Below, in pieces: positions 1 to 8,725 of a stretch of 64,000 bases of DNA. The position numbers and the translations under genes were made by a program. The stretch is from Nocardia lijiangensis NBRC 108240 (GTDB taxonomy: Bacteria; Actinomycetota; Actinomycetes; Mycobacteriales; Mycobacteriaceae), in the NCBI RefSeq assembly GCF_001613045.1, contig NZ_BDBP01000005.1, positions 99,040-163,039 of the forward strand, read 5' to 3'. Each line of letters opens with the position of its first letter. Within the stretch, counting starts at the first letter, position 1. The notes beneath the pieces were generated by a model. The model made no database searches. It had not been told where the DNA came from and saw only the letters and a list, made by a program, of their open reading frames with translations.

Positions 1-292
1 GCAGCAGCGCCACTCCGCGTTTGCGGGTGTCGCCGTAGGCGAAGTAGGTCAGATACGGGCTGAATCGTTTGTGGTGGTCGAAGGTGGCGACGTAGTCGGC
101 GGCCAGATCCAGCGGGTCGCGGTGGGCGGCCTTGTCGCAGAACATCTGTAGCGGTTCCCCGAGCGCCGGTGGCAGGGCGGCGCTGGTTTCACGCAGCAGC
201 GGCCATTGACCGGTGAGGTGTTCACCGGGGTAGGCGATCAGCAGGGATTGGGCTTTCCAGGCCAGGATCCGGTCGGTGTCGGTGATCGTCAT
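1..292 (-). CDS. narJ: NarJ, nitrate reductase assembly chaperone (C-terminus outside window)
   Basis: NarJ is a cytoplasmic chaperone that helps load the molybdenum cofactor into NarG before NarGH docks on the membrane; it is not part of the mature enzyme. The first 97 residues are visible and run off the left edge. The stretch DHHKRFSPYLTYFAYGDTRK is the family hallmark (aromatic-rich, ending in GDTRKRG). The ATG overlaps the narH stop as ATGA, which indicates translational coupling. The position directly after narH is the usual narGHJI order, so narI should follow just outside the window. Confidence 0.93.
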   Translation of the reverse strand, partial: MTITDTDRILAWKAQSLLIAYPGEHLTGQWPLLRETSAALPPALGEPLQMFCDKAAHRDPLDLAADYVATFDHHKRFSPYLTYFAYGDTRKRGVALL

Positions 293-1974
293 GGCCGGGG
301 CTCTCCTCGGTCGTCGCGTTCGGGTTGGTCGGCGGGTCCGAAGAGTCCGGGTGGGTGTCCTTTGCCGTCCCAGTTGAGCAGGTTGACGCGGCTGCCTTTG
401 TCCACCGGTGCGGCCAGGGTGTCGGTGGTTTGCCGGTCGCGCAGCATTCGGTAGTTCTCGACCGCGATGGGGGAGACCCCGCCGGATGCTTCCCCGAACG
501 GACCCGACCCGCCCATGCCTGGGCCGCCTTCGTAGTCGAGGCTGCATTCGGTGGCGAGTTCTTCCAGGCCGTGGGCTTGTTCGGCGTGGGCGGGTGGAAT
601 CACGTAGCGCTCATCGTATTTGGCCAATGCCAGCAGCCGGTACATGTCGTAGATCTGCTCGCCGGTCATGCCGACCTTGGTCGCGATCTGCTCCTGAGGT
701 TCGCGGCCGAGGTTGATATCGCGCATGTAGCTGCGCATCGCGGCCAGCCGCCGCAGCACCGCGTCGACCGGTGCGGTGTCCCCGGCGGTGAACAGCCGCG
801 CCAGGTAGTCCACGGGGATGCGCAGGGCGTCGATGGCGGCGAAGAGGTTGCCGTGGTCTTCGGCGTCGTGGCCGGTGTCGCGGACGATGTCGACCACCGG
901 CGACAGCGGCGGGATGTACCAGACCATCGGCATCGTGCGGTATTCCGGATGCAGCGGCAACGCCACCTGGAAGGTGTTGATCAGGGCGTAGATCGGGGAG
1001 CGTTGCGCGGCGCTGATCCAGTCGGCGGGGATGCCGTCACGTTCGGCGGCGGCGATGACGGCCGGGTCGCGAGGGTCGAGCAGGATCTCCCGTTGGGCGT
1101 CGTAGAGGTCGGTGTCCTTCGGCGTGGAGGCAGCGTCGAGGACACGGTCGGCGTCGTAGAGCACCAGCCCGATGTAGCGCAGCCGGCCCACGCAGGTTTC
1201 CGCGCACACCGTCGGCATGCCGACTTCGACGCGGGGGAAACAGAAGGTGCATTTCTCGGCTTTACCGGTGCGGTGGTTGAAATACACCTTCTTGTAAGGG
1301 CATCCGGACACACACATCCGCCATCCGCGGCAGCGGTCGGAGTCGACGAGCACGATGCCGTCCTCGCTGCGTTTGTAGATCGCCCCGGACGGACACGACG
1401 CCGCGCACGACGGGTTGAGGCAGTGCTCGCAGATCCGCGGCAGATAGAACATGAAGGTCTGTTCGAATTCGAAGCGGACCTTGTCTTCGATGCCGCGGCG
1501 CATCGGATCGGCGCTGCCGTGTTCGGGTGCGCCACCGAGGTTGTCGTCCCAGTTGGCCGACCAGGTGATCTTGGTGGGTTGGCCGGTGATGAGCGAGCGC
1601 GGGCGGGCCACGGGGGTGTGTTCCTGCGGGCCTGCGGTGAGCAGGTTGGCGTAGTCGTAGGTCCAGGGCTCGTAGTAGTCGGCCAGGCGAGGCAGTTTGG
1701 GGTTGGAGAAGATGGTGGCCAACTTGCGCCACCGCCCACCCCCGGCCAGCCGCAACCGGCCGCGCCGACCCAGCTTCCACCCGCCGCGCCAACGTTGCTG
1801 GTCTTCGTAGGTGCGTGGATATCCCTGTCCCGGGCGGGTTTCGACGTTGTTGAACCACACGTACTCCACCCCTGAACGGTTGGTCCAGGCTTGTTTGCAG
1901 GTCACCGAGCAGGTGTGGCATCCGATGCATTTGTCGAGGTTCATCACCATCGCCATCTGAGCCATGACACGCAT
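289..1974 (-). CDS. narH: Respiratory nitrate reductase beta subunit NarH
   Basis: NarH is the iron-sulfur electron-transfer subunit that carries electrons from the NarI haems to NarG. It is 561 residues, normal for actinobacterial NarH. The first cluster motif is CIGCHTCSVTC at residues 16-26. A second Cys group lies in CEHCLNPSCAASCP. The third group, CRGWRMC, has Trp in place of a Cys, as expected where NarH holds a 3Fe-4S cluster, followed by the distal group CTFC/CAETC. The chosen ATG overlaps the narG stop as TGATG and gives MRVMAQMAMVMNLDKC, matching known NarH N-termini. A longer frame runs further upstream but only reads through narG antiparallel to its sense frame. Confidence 0.97.
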   Translation of the reverse strand: MRVMAQMAMVMNLDKCIGCHTCSVTCKQAWTNRSGVEYVWFNNVETRPGQGYPRTYEDQQRWRGGWKLGRRGRLRLAGGGRWRKLATIFSNPKLPRLADYYEPWTYDYANLLTAGPQEHTPVARPRSLITGQPTKITWSANWDDNLGGAPEHGSADPMRRGIEDKVRFEFEQTFMFYLPRICEHCLNPSCAASCPSGAIYKRSEDGIVLVDSDRCRGWRMCVSGCPYKKVYFNHRTGKAEKCTFCFPRVEVGMPTVCAETCVGRLRYIGLVLYDADRVLDAASTPKDTDLYDAQREILLDPRDPAVIAAAERDGIPADWISAAQRSPIYALINTFQVALPLHPEYRTMPMVWYIPPLSPVVDIVRDTGHDAEDHGNLFAAIDALRIPVDYLARLFTAGDTAPVDAVLRRLAAMRSYMRDINLGREPQEQIATKVGMTGEQIYDMYRLLALAKYDERYVIPPAHAEQAHGLEELATECSLDYEGGPGMGGSGPFGEASGGVSPIAVENYRMLRDRQTTDTLAAPVDKGSRVNLLNWDGKGHPPGLFGPADQPERDDRGEPRP

Positions 1975-4900
1975 CAGTAGGTCACCTCCTGGCTGCGGCG
2001 CCGGATAACGGTCACCTCGTCGCGTTGGTTGCCGGTGGGGCCGAGATAGTTGAACGCGAACGACAATTGGGCATAGCCGCCGATGAGGTGGCTGGGTTTG
2101 ATCAGCAGCCGCGTCAGCGAGTTGTGGATGCCGCCGCGTTTGCCGGAGGTCTCCGCGCGGGGGACGTCGATGAGGCGGTCCTGGGCGTGGTGCATGTACA
2201 CCGTGCCCTCGGGCATGCGGTGGGAGACGACCGCGCGGGCGACCACGACACCGTTGCGGTTGACCGCTTCGATCCAATCATTGTCGGCGACACCGATTTT
2301 CGCGGCGTCCAGATTCGACATCCAGATCGTGGGCCCGCCGCGGGAGAGGCTGAGCATGAACAGGTTGTCCTGGTACTCGGAATGGATCGACCACTTGTTG
2401 TGCGGGGTCAGGTAGCGCACGGTCAGGCCGAGTTCGCCGCGCGCGCCGATGGCGGGTTCGTCGAACAGGGCGGTCATGTTCAGGGGTGGGCGGAACACCG
2501 GCAGCTGCTCGCCGAGCTCGATCATCCAGTCGTGGTCGAGGAAGAAATGCTGGCGTCCGGTCAGGGTGTGCCAGGGCTTGAGGCGTTCGACGTTGATGGT
2601 GAACGGAGAGTAGCGGCGCCCGCCGGTTTCGCTGCCCGACCATTCCGGGGAGGTGATGACCGGTACGGGCGCGGCTTGGGTGTCGGCGAAGGTGATCTGT
2701 TTGCCCTCGTGCTCGGCGGCCAAGTCGGCCAACCGGGTGCCGGTGCGCTGTTCGAGGGTGCGGAACCCTTGGGTGGCCAGGTGGCCGTTCGTGGTGCCGG
2801 ACAAGGCGAGGATCGCCTCACACGCATGCAGATCCTTGGCCAGCGAGGGCCGCCCGTCGGCGGGTCCGCCGCGCACGGCGCCGTTCTTGTGGCGCAGGTA
2901 GTCCACTTCCCGGTCGAGGCGGTAGGTGATGGCTTTGGTGGTCGCACCCAATTTCTCGGCCAGCGGCCCCAACGCCGCCATCTTCGCTGCGATCGCGGTG
3001 TAGTCGCGTTCGACCACAGTCAGCCGCGGCATCGTCACACCCGGAATCGGTTCGCACTCACCGTGTTTCCAGTCCCGCACTCGTCCGTGCGGGGTGGCCA
3101 GCTCGTCGGGGGTGTCGTGCAACAGCGGGGTGGCGACCACGTCGTGGCGCACGCCGAGATGATCGGCGGCCAGCTTGCTGAACGCCTCGGCGATGGTTTG
3201 GAAGGACGCCCAATCGGTGCGGGTCTGCCAGGGTGGGGCGATCGCGGGGTTGAACGAATGGATGAACGGATGCATGTCGGTGGTATTGAGATCGTGCTTC
3301 TCGTACCAGGTCGCCGCAGGCAGCACGACATCGGAGAACATCGTGGTGCTGGTCATCCGGAAGTCCAGCGACAGCAGCAGATCCAGCTTCCCGACCGGTG
3401 CCTGCTCATGCCAGACAATCTCTTTCGGGCGGGCATGCGGGGGTGCTTGTTCGGCGCGCAGTGAGGAGTCGGTGCCGAGCAGGTGTTTAAGGAAGTACTC
3501 GTTGCCCTTGGCCGAGGAACCCAGCAGGTTGGCCCGCCACACGCTCAGGATCCGCGGGAAGTTGGCCGGGGAATCGGGGTCTTCGCAGGCGAAGCGCAAC
3601 TGCCCGGCCTTCAGCTGCCCCACCACGTGCTCGGCGATGTCGGTGCCCGCGGCGGCGGCTTCGTCGGCCAGGTCGAGGGGGTTGCGGTCGAAGGTCGGAT
3701 ACGACGGCATCCACCCCATCCGGGCGGCTTGGGCGATGAGGTCGGCGGTGGTTTTGCCTGCCAGCTGTCCACCGGCTTCGGGGGCGGCGGCGAGGGTGTC
3801 GGCGCTGAAATGGTCGTAGCGGAACTGGTCGGTGTGCAGGTACCAGTAGGCGGTCTGGATCATCTGTCGCGGGGGGCGTGACCAGTCCAACCCGAACGCC
3901 AGCTGCGACCAGCCCGTGATCGGACGGCATTTCTCCTGACCCACGTAGTGGGCCCAACCGCCGCCGTTGACGCCTTGACAGCCGGTGAGAGTGGTCAACG
4001 CCAGAAACGCCCGGTAGATGGTGTCGGAGTGGAACCAATGGTTGGTGCCTGCGCCCATGATGATCATCGACCGGCCCTTGGATTCCTCGGCGTTGGCGGC
4101 GAATTCGCGCGCGATACGCGCCGCGGCCACCGCGGGCACCCCGGTGATCGCCTCCTGCCAGGCCGGAGTGTAGGGCTGGGTCGCGTCGTCGTAGCCGGTG
4201 GGCCAATCGCCGGGCAACCCGTCGCGGTGCACCCCGTACTGGGCCAGCAGCAGGTCGAACACCGTGGTCACCACATGATCACCGACCCGGCGCACCGGCA
4301 CCCCGCGGCGCAGCATGGCGGACTCGGGTGAGTCGAAGCGCGGCAACGTCACCTCGACACTGTCGGCGCCGACCATCGACAGCAGCGGCTGTACCTGCCC
4401 GAGGTCGAGGTTCCACTTCCCGGCGCCTTGCTCGCCGTAGCGGAACCCCAGCGATCCACCGGGCACCACCGGCTCGCCGGTCACGGCATCGATCAGCACG
4501 GTTTTGAATTCGGCGTGCTCGACATCGCGGTGGGTTTCCAGGTCGGCAGCGGTGAGGAACTTGCCCGGCACGAACCCGTCCTCGCGCACGTCGAGGGTCA
4601 CCAGGAACGGCAGATCGGTAAAGCGGGTGACGTAGTCGGTGAAGTAGGGCACCTGCCGGTCGGCGAAGAACTCGCGCAACACCACATGGCCCATCGCCAT
4701 CGCCAAAGCCCCGTCGGTGCCGGGTACCGCCGCGAGCCATTCGTCGGCGAACTTGACGTTGTCGGCGTAGTCCGGAGAGACTGCCACGACCTTCTGGCCG
4801 CGGTAGCGGGCTTCGGCCATCCAGTGCGCATCCGGGGTGCGGGTCACCGGCAGGTTCGATCCCCACATGATCAGATATCCGGCATCCCACCAGTCGCCGG

Positions 4901-5672
4901 ATTCCGGGACGTCGGTCTGGTCGCCGAATACCTGCGGGGAGGCCACCGGAAGGTCGGCATACCAGTCGTAGAACGACAGCATCGTGCCTCCCAGCAGCGA
5001 CACGAACCGCGCGCCGGAGGCATGGGAGACCATCGACATCGCCGGGATCGGGGAGAATCCGGCCACCCGGTCGGGACCGTAGCGTTTGATGGTGTGCACA
5101 TGCGCGGCGGCGACGAGTTCGGCCGCTTCCTCCCACGTGGCGCGCACCAGCCCGCCCTTGCCGCGCGCGGCCTTGTAGGTGCGGGCTCGTTCGGGGTCTT
5201 CGACGATGCTGGCCCACGCGGTGACCGGGTCGCCGGTGGCGGCTTTGGCGGCCCGATACATCTGCAGCAGTACCGCCCGCACATACGGGTAGCGCACGCG
5301 GGTGGGGGAATAGGTGTACCAGGAGAACGCGGCACCGCGCGGGCAGCCGCGCGGCTCGTACTCCGGGCTGTCCGGCCCGACGGAGGGGTAGTCGGTCTGC
5401 TGGGTTTCCCAGGTGATGATGCCGTCTTTGACATAGATCTTCCACGAGCACGACCCGGTGCAGTTCACCCCGTGGGTCGAGCGCACCACCTTGTCGTGGC
5501 TCCACCTGTCTCGGTAGAACTGATCGGCGCCACGGCCACCGATCTGATACAGCGCCCGGTTGTCGGCGGAAATCTCGGCGCGGGTGAAGAACCTGCGGGC
5601 TCCCACCAGCGCGTCGGTCAACTCGCTGTCCAATCCCGCACGAGGGGAATGGGTTTCGGCGTCGGTACTCAC
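1974..5672 (-). CDS. narG: Respiratory nitrate reductase alpha subunit NarG
   Basis: NarG is the catalytic subunit, reducing nitrate to nitrite on the cytoplasmic face with Mo-bisMGD. It has 1232 residues, the usual length. The N-terminal FS0 cluster ligands are intact: His67, Cys71, Cys75 and Cys110, with the H-x3-C-x3-C-x34-C spacing of membrane nitrate reductases. The segment around QTDVPESGDWW corresponds to the region that supplies the Mo-ligand Asp. The start is GTG with a strong AGGAGG ribosome site 9 bases upstream, and narK ends 46 bases upstream. No twin-arginine export signal is seen, consistent with a cytoplasm-facing enzyme. Confidence 0.98.
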   Translation of the reverse strand: MSTDAETHSPRAGLDSELTDALVGARRFFTRAEISADNRALYQIGGRGADQFYRDRWSHDKVVRSTHGVNCTGSCSWKIYVKDGIITWETQQTDYPSVGPDSPEYEPRGCPRGAAFSWYTYSPTRVRYPYVRAVLLQMYRAAKAATGDPVTAWASIVEDPERARTYKAARGKGGLVRATWEEAAELVAAAHVHTIKRYGPDRVAGFSPIPAMSMVSHASGARFVSLLGGTMLSFYDWYADLPVASPQVFGDQTDVPESGDWWDAGYLIMWGSNLPVTRTPDAHWMAEARYRGQKVVAVSPDYADNVKFADEWLAAVPGTDGALAMAMGHVVLREFFADRQVPYFTDYVTRFTDLPFLVTLDVREDGFVPGKFLTAADLETHRDVEHAEFKTVLIDAVTGEPVVPGGSLGFRYGEQGAGKWNLDLGQVQPLLSMVGADSVEVTLPRFDSPESAMLRRGVPVRRVGDHVVTTVFDLLLAQYGVHRDGLPGDWPTGYDDATQPYTPAWQEAITGVPAVAAARIAREFAANAEESKGRSMIIMGAGTNHWFHSDTIYRAFLALTTLTGCQGVNGGGWAHYVGQEKCRPITGWSQLAFGLDWSRPPRQMIQTAYWYLHTDQFRYDHFSADTLAAAPEAGGQLAGKTTADLIAQAARMGWMPSYPTFDRNPLDLADEAAAAGTDIAEHVVGQLKAGQLRFACEDPDSPANFPRILSVWRANLLGSSAKGNEYFLKHLLGTDSSLRAEQAPPHARPKEIVWHEQAPVGKLDLLLSLDFRMTSTTMFSDVVLPAATWYEKHDLNTTDMHPFIHSFNPAIAPPWQTRTDWASFQTIAEAFSKLAADHLGVRHDVVATPLLHDTPDELATPHGRVRDWKHGECEPIPGVTMPRLTVVERDYTAIAAKMAALGPLAEKLGATTKAITYRLDREVDYLRHKNGAVRGGPADGRPSLAKDLHACEAILALSGTTNGHLATQGFRTLEQRTGTRLADLAAEHEGKQITFADTQAAPVPVITSPEWSGSETGGRRYSPFTINVERLKPWHTLTGRQHFFLDHDWMIELGEQLPVFRPPLNMTALFDEPAIGARGELGLTVRYLTPHNKWSIHSEYQDNLFMLSLSRGGPTIWMSNLDAAKIGVADNDWIEAVNRNGVVVARAVVSHRMPEGTVYMHHAQDRLIDVPRAETSGKRGGIHNSLTRLLIKPSHLIGGYAQLSFAFNYLGPTGNQRDEVTVIRRRSQEVTY

Positions 5673-5718
5673 TGGGTGATTCCTCCTGAGGTGGTGCTCG
5701 ATCAGGGCAGAGGGCAGT

Positions 5719-6981
5719 TCAAGCGGGAGTGTGGGCGCGCACCGAGCGGCGCACGATGGTCACGGTGAATGCGAGGGTGGCCGCGGCAACGGCCGCCAGT
5801 GCCGCCAAGCCGAGCGCATACGACCCCAGCGCGCCGAAGAGGGCGCCCATGATCAGTGGCGGCACGAACCCGCCGAGCCCTCCGGCGGCGCCGACGACAC
5901 CGGTCACCGACCCGACCTTGTCTGCCGGGGCGAGCAGCGCGACCAAGGCGAACACCGCGCCGCTGCCCGCGCCCAGCGCCGCAGCCATGGACAGAAACGC
6001 CATCGTGGCCACCGGCATCAGAGCGGGGGAGAACGCCTGCACGGCTGCGGCGGCGGTCACCACCGCCAACCCCACTGCCAGCACCCGGACCGGTCCGACG
6101 TGGTCGGACAGCCAGCCACCGACCGGGCGCATCACCACCGCCAGCAGCACGAATCCGGCCATGCGGTTGGCGGCGTCGGCTTGGGTGAGCCCGTAGACGG
6201 CTTTCAGATAGGTGGGCAGATACACCGAAAACGCCACGTACCCACCGAAAGCCACCGCATACAACGCCGAGGCCTGCCACGTCAGCGGCAATCGCACGGT
6301 ACCGGCGAGACGACGACCCAACGATTGCGCAGGCACCGACCGGCCCGGGGCATCGCGCAACCACAACCCGGCCGCCAGCGCGTAGATCGCCAGCACCGCC
6401 GCGGTCACCAGGAACGGCGTCGCCGTGGTGCCCCAGTCGACCAGCCGGACAGTGGTCAGGGCGCTGATCGCGGTGCCGCCCATGCCGGCGCCGAAGATCC
6501 CGATCGCCAACCCGCGCCGTTGCGGCGGAAACCAGGCGTTGACGAACGGCACACCGATGGCGAAGGTGGTGCCGCCCAGGCCGAGGAAGAATCCGCCGAT
6601 CAGCAGCGCCGCCAACGAGGAGTGCCCGATCAGCCCGATGAACAACACGGGAACGATCGTGATCACCGAGATCAGCGGAAACATGACCCGCCCGCCGAAC
6701 CGATCGGTCAACGCGCCCACCGGGATTCGGCCTACCGACCCGACCACCACCGGCACCGCGACCAGTAACGCCTGCTCGAAGGAGCTCAGCCCCAGCGCAT
6801 CCTGAAACATCGGCCCCAATGGGCTCAACAACGCCCACGCCCAGAAATTGACCGCGAACCCGATCGTGGCCAAGGCCAACATCAGCGCACGTTGCCTACC
6901 GGGGTTGGCCTCTGCACGGGCGTTGCGGGGCTCGTTGGCGGCGGTGGAATCGGACTGGGCTGTAGAAGGTGTTGAAGTCAT
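5719..6981 (-). CDS. narK: NarK-type nitrate/nitrite MFS transporter
   Basis: This is a major facilitator transporter of the nitrate/nitrite porter group: 420 residues with about 12 hydrophobic helices. It has NarK-like features such as LLSPLGPMFQDALGLS after TM1 and the glycine-rich helix GAAGGLGGFVPPLIMG. Placed as the first gene before narGHJ, it probably brings nitrate in or exchanges it for nitrite during anaerobic respiration. The ATG at 6981 gives a hydrophilic N-terminus starting MTSTPSTAQ; an in-frame ATG 20 codons upstream is also possible, but its GG is too close to be a good ribosome site. Confidence 0.93.
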   Translation of the reverse strand: MTSTPSTAQSDSTAANEPRNARAEANPGRQRALMLALATIGFAVNFWAWALLSPLGPMFQDALGLSSFEQALLVAVPVVVGSVGRIPVGALTDRFGGRVMFPLISVITIVPVLFIGLIGHSSLAALLIGGFFLGLGGTTFAIGVPFVNAWFPPQRRGLAIGIFGAGMGGTAISALTTVRLVDWGTTATPFLVTAAVLAIYALAAGLWLRDAPGRSVPAQSLGRRLAGTVRLPLTWQASALYAVAFGGYVAFSVYLPTYLKAVYGLTQADAANRMAGFVLLAVVMRPVGGWLSDHVGPVRVLAVGLAVVTAAAAVQAFSPALMPVATMAFLSMAAALGAGSGAVFALVALLAPADKVGSVTGVVGAAGGLGGFVPPLIMGALFGALGSYALGLAALAAVAAATLAFTVTIVRRSVRAHTPA

Positions 6982-7272
6982 CGTCGCCGGACCTGTCACT
7001 CGTGTCGTCTCGAGCTCGACCGCACGGAGCCGATCGAGCATCCTGAGCGTGCGTCACACACCTGTCGACCGGCTAGGTCCACCGGTCACCGAACACGGGG
7101 CCGGAGGGCCCTAACAAGGTCAACAGTAATGGCCTTCCCCAATCCGGACGGGGTGAAATGACCGTGCCACCCCACGACGACATGCGGCGATGGCGCAGAC
7201 CTGGGGACGGCGTTCGAGGGACCAGCGCATCCGGTCGCGCGGCAGGGTCGTGGCGGCCGGGGCAGGGGCCGG

Positions 7273-7374
7273 TCAGGAGGGTCCTGATTGGTCACGCTGC
7301 TCGCGCATCCGCTCATCCTGCTCGCGCTGCTCAGAGAGTCGTTGCCACTCCTCGCGTTGCCAGCGCTCGTTCAT
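7273..7374 (-). CDS. Putative small charged protein (33 aa) upstream of narK
   Basis: This short minus-strand frame encodes 33 residues beginning MNERWQREEWQRL and is extremely rich in Glu, Gln and Arg (QREQDERMREQ), so it would be a soluble charged helix. Codon third positions are mostly G/C. Its ATG overlaps the stop of the preceding small frame as TGATG, and it points towards narK 290 bases downstream. The two small frames might be a single protein split by a frameshift. The call rests on composition and overlap only; no family is recognised. Confidence 0.35.
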   Translation of the reverse strand: MNERWQREEWQRLSEQREQDERMREQRDQSGPS

Positions 7375-7490
7375 CAAAGCCCCCGTACCAGTTCGAACAT
7401 CGGCTCATATCGAGGGTAAGTCGGACTACGAGACTCGGTCCACAACCGGACGTGCTGAGCCGCAGCAAGTCTCACGGCAGCAACCCGCAT
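7374..7490 (-). CDS. Putative small protein (38 aa), overlapping the next small frame
   Basis: This 38-residue frame starts MRVAAVRLAAAQ and ends in PRYEPMFELVRGL; a GTG seven codons upstream (7511) could also start it. The C-terminus is followed without a gap by the 33-residue charged frame through a TGATG overlap. Read together, ...FELVRGL/MNERWQREEW... would make a plausible continuous helix, so a natural or mutational frameshift is possible. It is not recognised as any family and lies on the same strand as narK. Confidence 0.3.
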   Translation of the reverse strand: MRVAAVRLAAAQHVRLWTESRSPTYPRYEPMFELVRGL

Positions 7491-7788
7491 AGTCCCCGCC
7501 GCCTCGCTCACCAGCCACTACATCGTGATTCCTCCGCTATCGGGGTGGTGGCCAGGCGGTCCCCGGCATCGCTCGCCTACGCGGCCGGCAATGCCCCGGG
7601 CGATGCGCACGACATCGCGGTACTCCGCCTGCCCACCCGCGTGCCCGGCGCGGTCGACACCCTGGAGTCGCATGCGATGGCCCAGGTCCGCACCGCGCGC
7701 TGGCGGGTCGGCCGCAGAGCCGGTCGGCCCCGGGCTCAATGACCTTCTGCCCTGCCCGATGAACTCGCCGGCGGGTGATGCTCGACCC

Positions 7789-8424
7789 ATGGGCTACAGC
7801 ACCAGGGACAAGCGAACGACGGTGACCCGGTTCGAGTCGTTAGCCTGGGATCGCTGCCGGATCGGTGTGGCGGGTCTGTGGGCGCGACGGCCATGGAATC
7901 CCAACCCTTTGCTGCGCGCCGGCGACCGGCTCGACACCACAATCAGGGTCCTCGCCGTGCTCGCAGGGCTGTTCGCCGTACCTCTTGCGGGTGCGCTGGC
8001 CACCATCACCTACACCGACAGCGCTGGCCAGATCGCAGCGCAACGCGCAATTCTGGCGCGCGTCGACGCGATGGTCATCACCGATCCGGTGCAGACCGGG
8101 CCCACTCGCTGCGAGGCGACTGTGCAATGGGTTTCCCGCGGCGCCGCGGCAAACGCCCGAATCGCGGTGCCGCGCAGCGTGGCGCGAGGCGATCACCTCA
8201 CCGTCTGGCTCGGACCCGACGGGACTCCCACCACGGAACCCCGCAGCTCCGAGGCCGCAGCGGTGACCGGGATAGGCGTCGGTGCGCTCGTGCTGATAGG
8301 CAGCTGGTTGGGCGCCTGGGCGCTGGTCACCACTACGGGAAGGCTGCTGGCGCGGCGCCGCAGTCGGGATTGGGCCATCCGCTGGCGGCAGATGAACCGT
8401 CGGGTAGGGGAGGACGGCCAGTGA
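7789..8424 (+). CDS. Rv1733c-like transmembrane protein
   Basis: The 211-residue membrane protein resembles M. tuberculosis Rv1733c, a DosR-regulon protein of unknown function. The shared plan is a short Arg-rich N-terminus, NPLLRAGDRLDT, one helix (LAVLAGLFAVPLAGALATI), an extracytoplasmic domain of about 100 residues with a DxxxP and VP-SV-RGD segment, a second helix (GIGVGALVLIGSWLGAWALV) and a basic tail. The ATG at 7789 was chosen because it precedes the conserved part; an in-frame ATG at 7759 is possible. It overlaps the next gene by GTGA, so the two are probably co-translated. Confidence 0.8.
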   Translation: MGYSTRDKRTTVTRFESLAWDRCRIGVAGLWARRPWNPNPLLRAGDRLDTTIRVLAVLAGLFAVPLAGALATITYTDSAGQIAAQRAILARVDAMVITDPVQTGPTRCEATVQWVSRGAAANARIAVPRSVARGDHLTVWLGPDGTPTTEPRSSEAAAVTGIGVGALVLIGSWLGAWALVTTTGRLLARRRSRDWAIRWRQMNRRVGEDGQ

Positions 8425-8702
8425 GGCAATGGAGTGGCGGCGGTCGGCCGTGGTGGATGCCGGCGCTGATGGCATTGTTCGTGGTCCCGTTGTGGGTCGC
8501 GGTTGCGGCAACCGTCGTCGCCGTGGTCGACCGCATCTGGCAGCAAGGCTGCGCCCGGTTGCCGCTACCCAGACGCTCGGTGCCGATCGAGGTCCGCGAC
8601 ACTCGCAGCGTCGAGCAACCCGATCTCGCGCAACGATCTGCGGGGTGCACCGGCGGTGTCGACACCGGGGTATCGGGTATTTCTCCGCGAGCTCATCGAT
8701 GA
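8421..8702 (+). CDS. Small single-pass membrane protein
   Basis: This is a 93-residue protein starting at GTG that overlaps the stop of the Rv1733c-like gene by four bases. It has one strong membrane segment (ALMALFVVPLWVAVAATVVAVV, residues about 16-37, written here only as its limits) followed by a polar tail with PLPRRSVPIEVRD. The function is unknown. The tight overlap suggests it works with the upstream membrane protein and is made from the same transcript as the universal stress protein 24 bases downstream. Confidence 0.6.
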   Translation: MRQWSGGGRPWWMPALMALFVVPLWVAVAATVVAVVDRIWQQGCARLPLPRRSVPIEVRDTRSVEQPDLAQRSAGCTGGVDTGVSGISPRAHR

Positions 8703-8725
8703 TCGTGGCGTCGAAAGGACAGGTC

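Larger units (their letters stand above)
6982..7788. other. Long intergenic region between narK and the Rv1733c-like gene
   Basis: This is about 800 bases between two divergent transcription units. It should hold the promoters of the nar operon and of the stress cluster. No good match to the DosR palindrome or a CRP/FNR site was found by eye. On the minus strand two short overlapping frames look coding (listed separately). The remainder (7491-7788) gives only Arg/Pro-rich shadow translations on all frames. Confidence 0.5.

Noticed and set aside
325..1875. Plus-strand open frame opposite narH
   Set aside because: Shadow of narH; its composition is Val/Gly/Arg-rich with no recognisable domain.
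1975..2277. N-terminal extension of narH by 101 codons
   Set aside because: The extension is merely a shifted reading of narG and would remove the TGATG coupling; known NarH proteins start at the chosen ATG.
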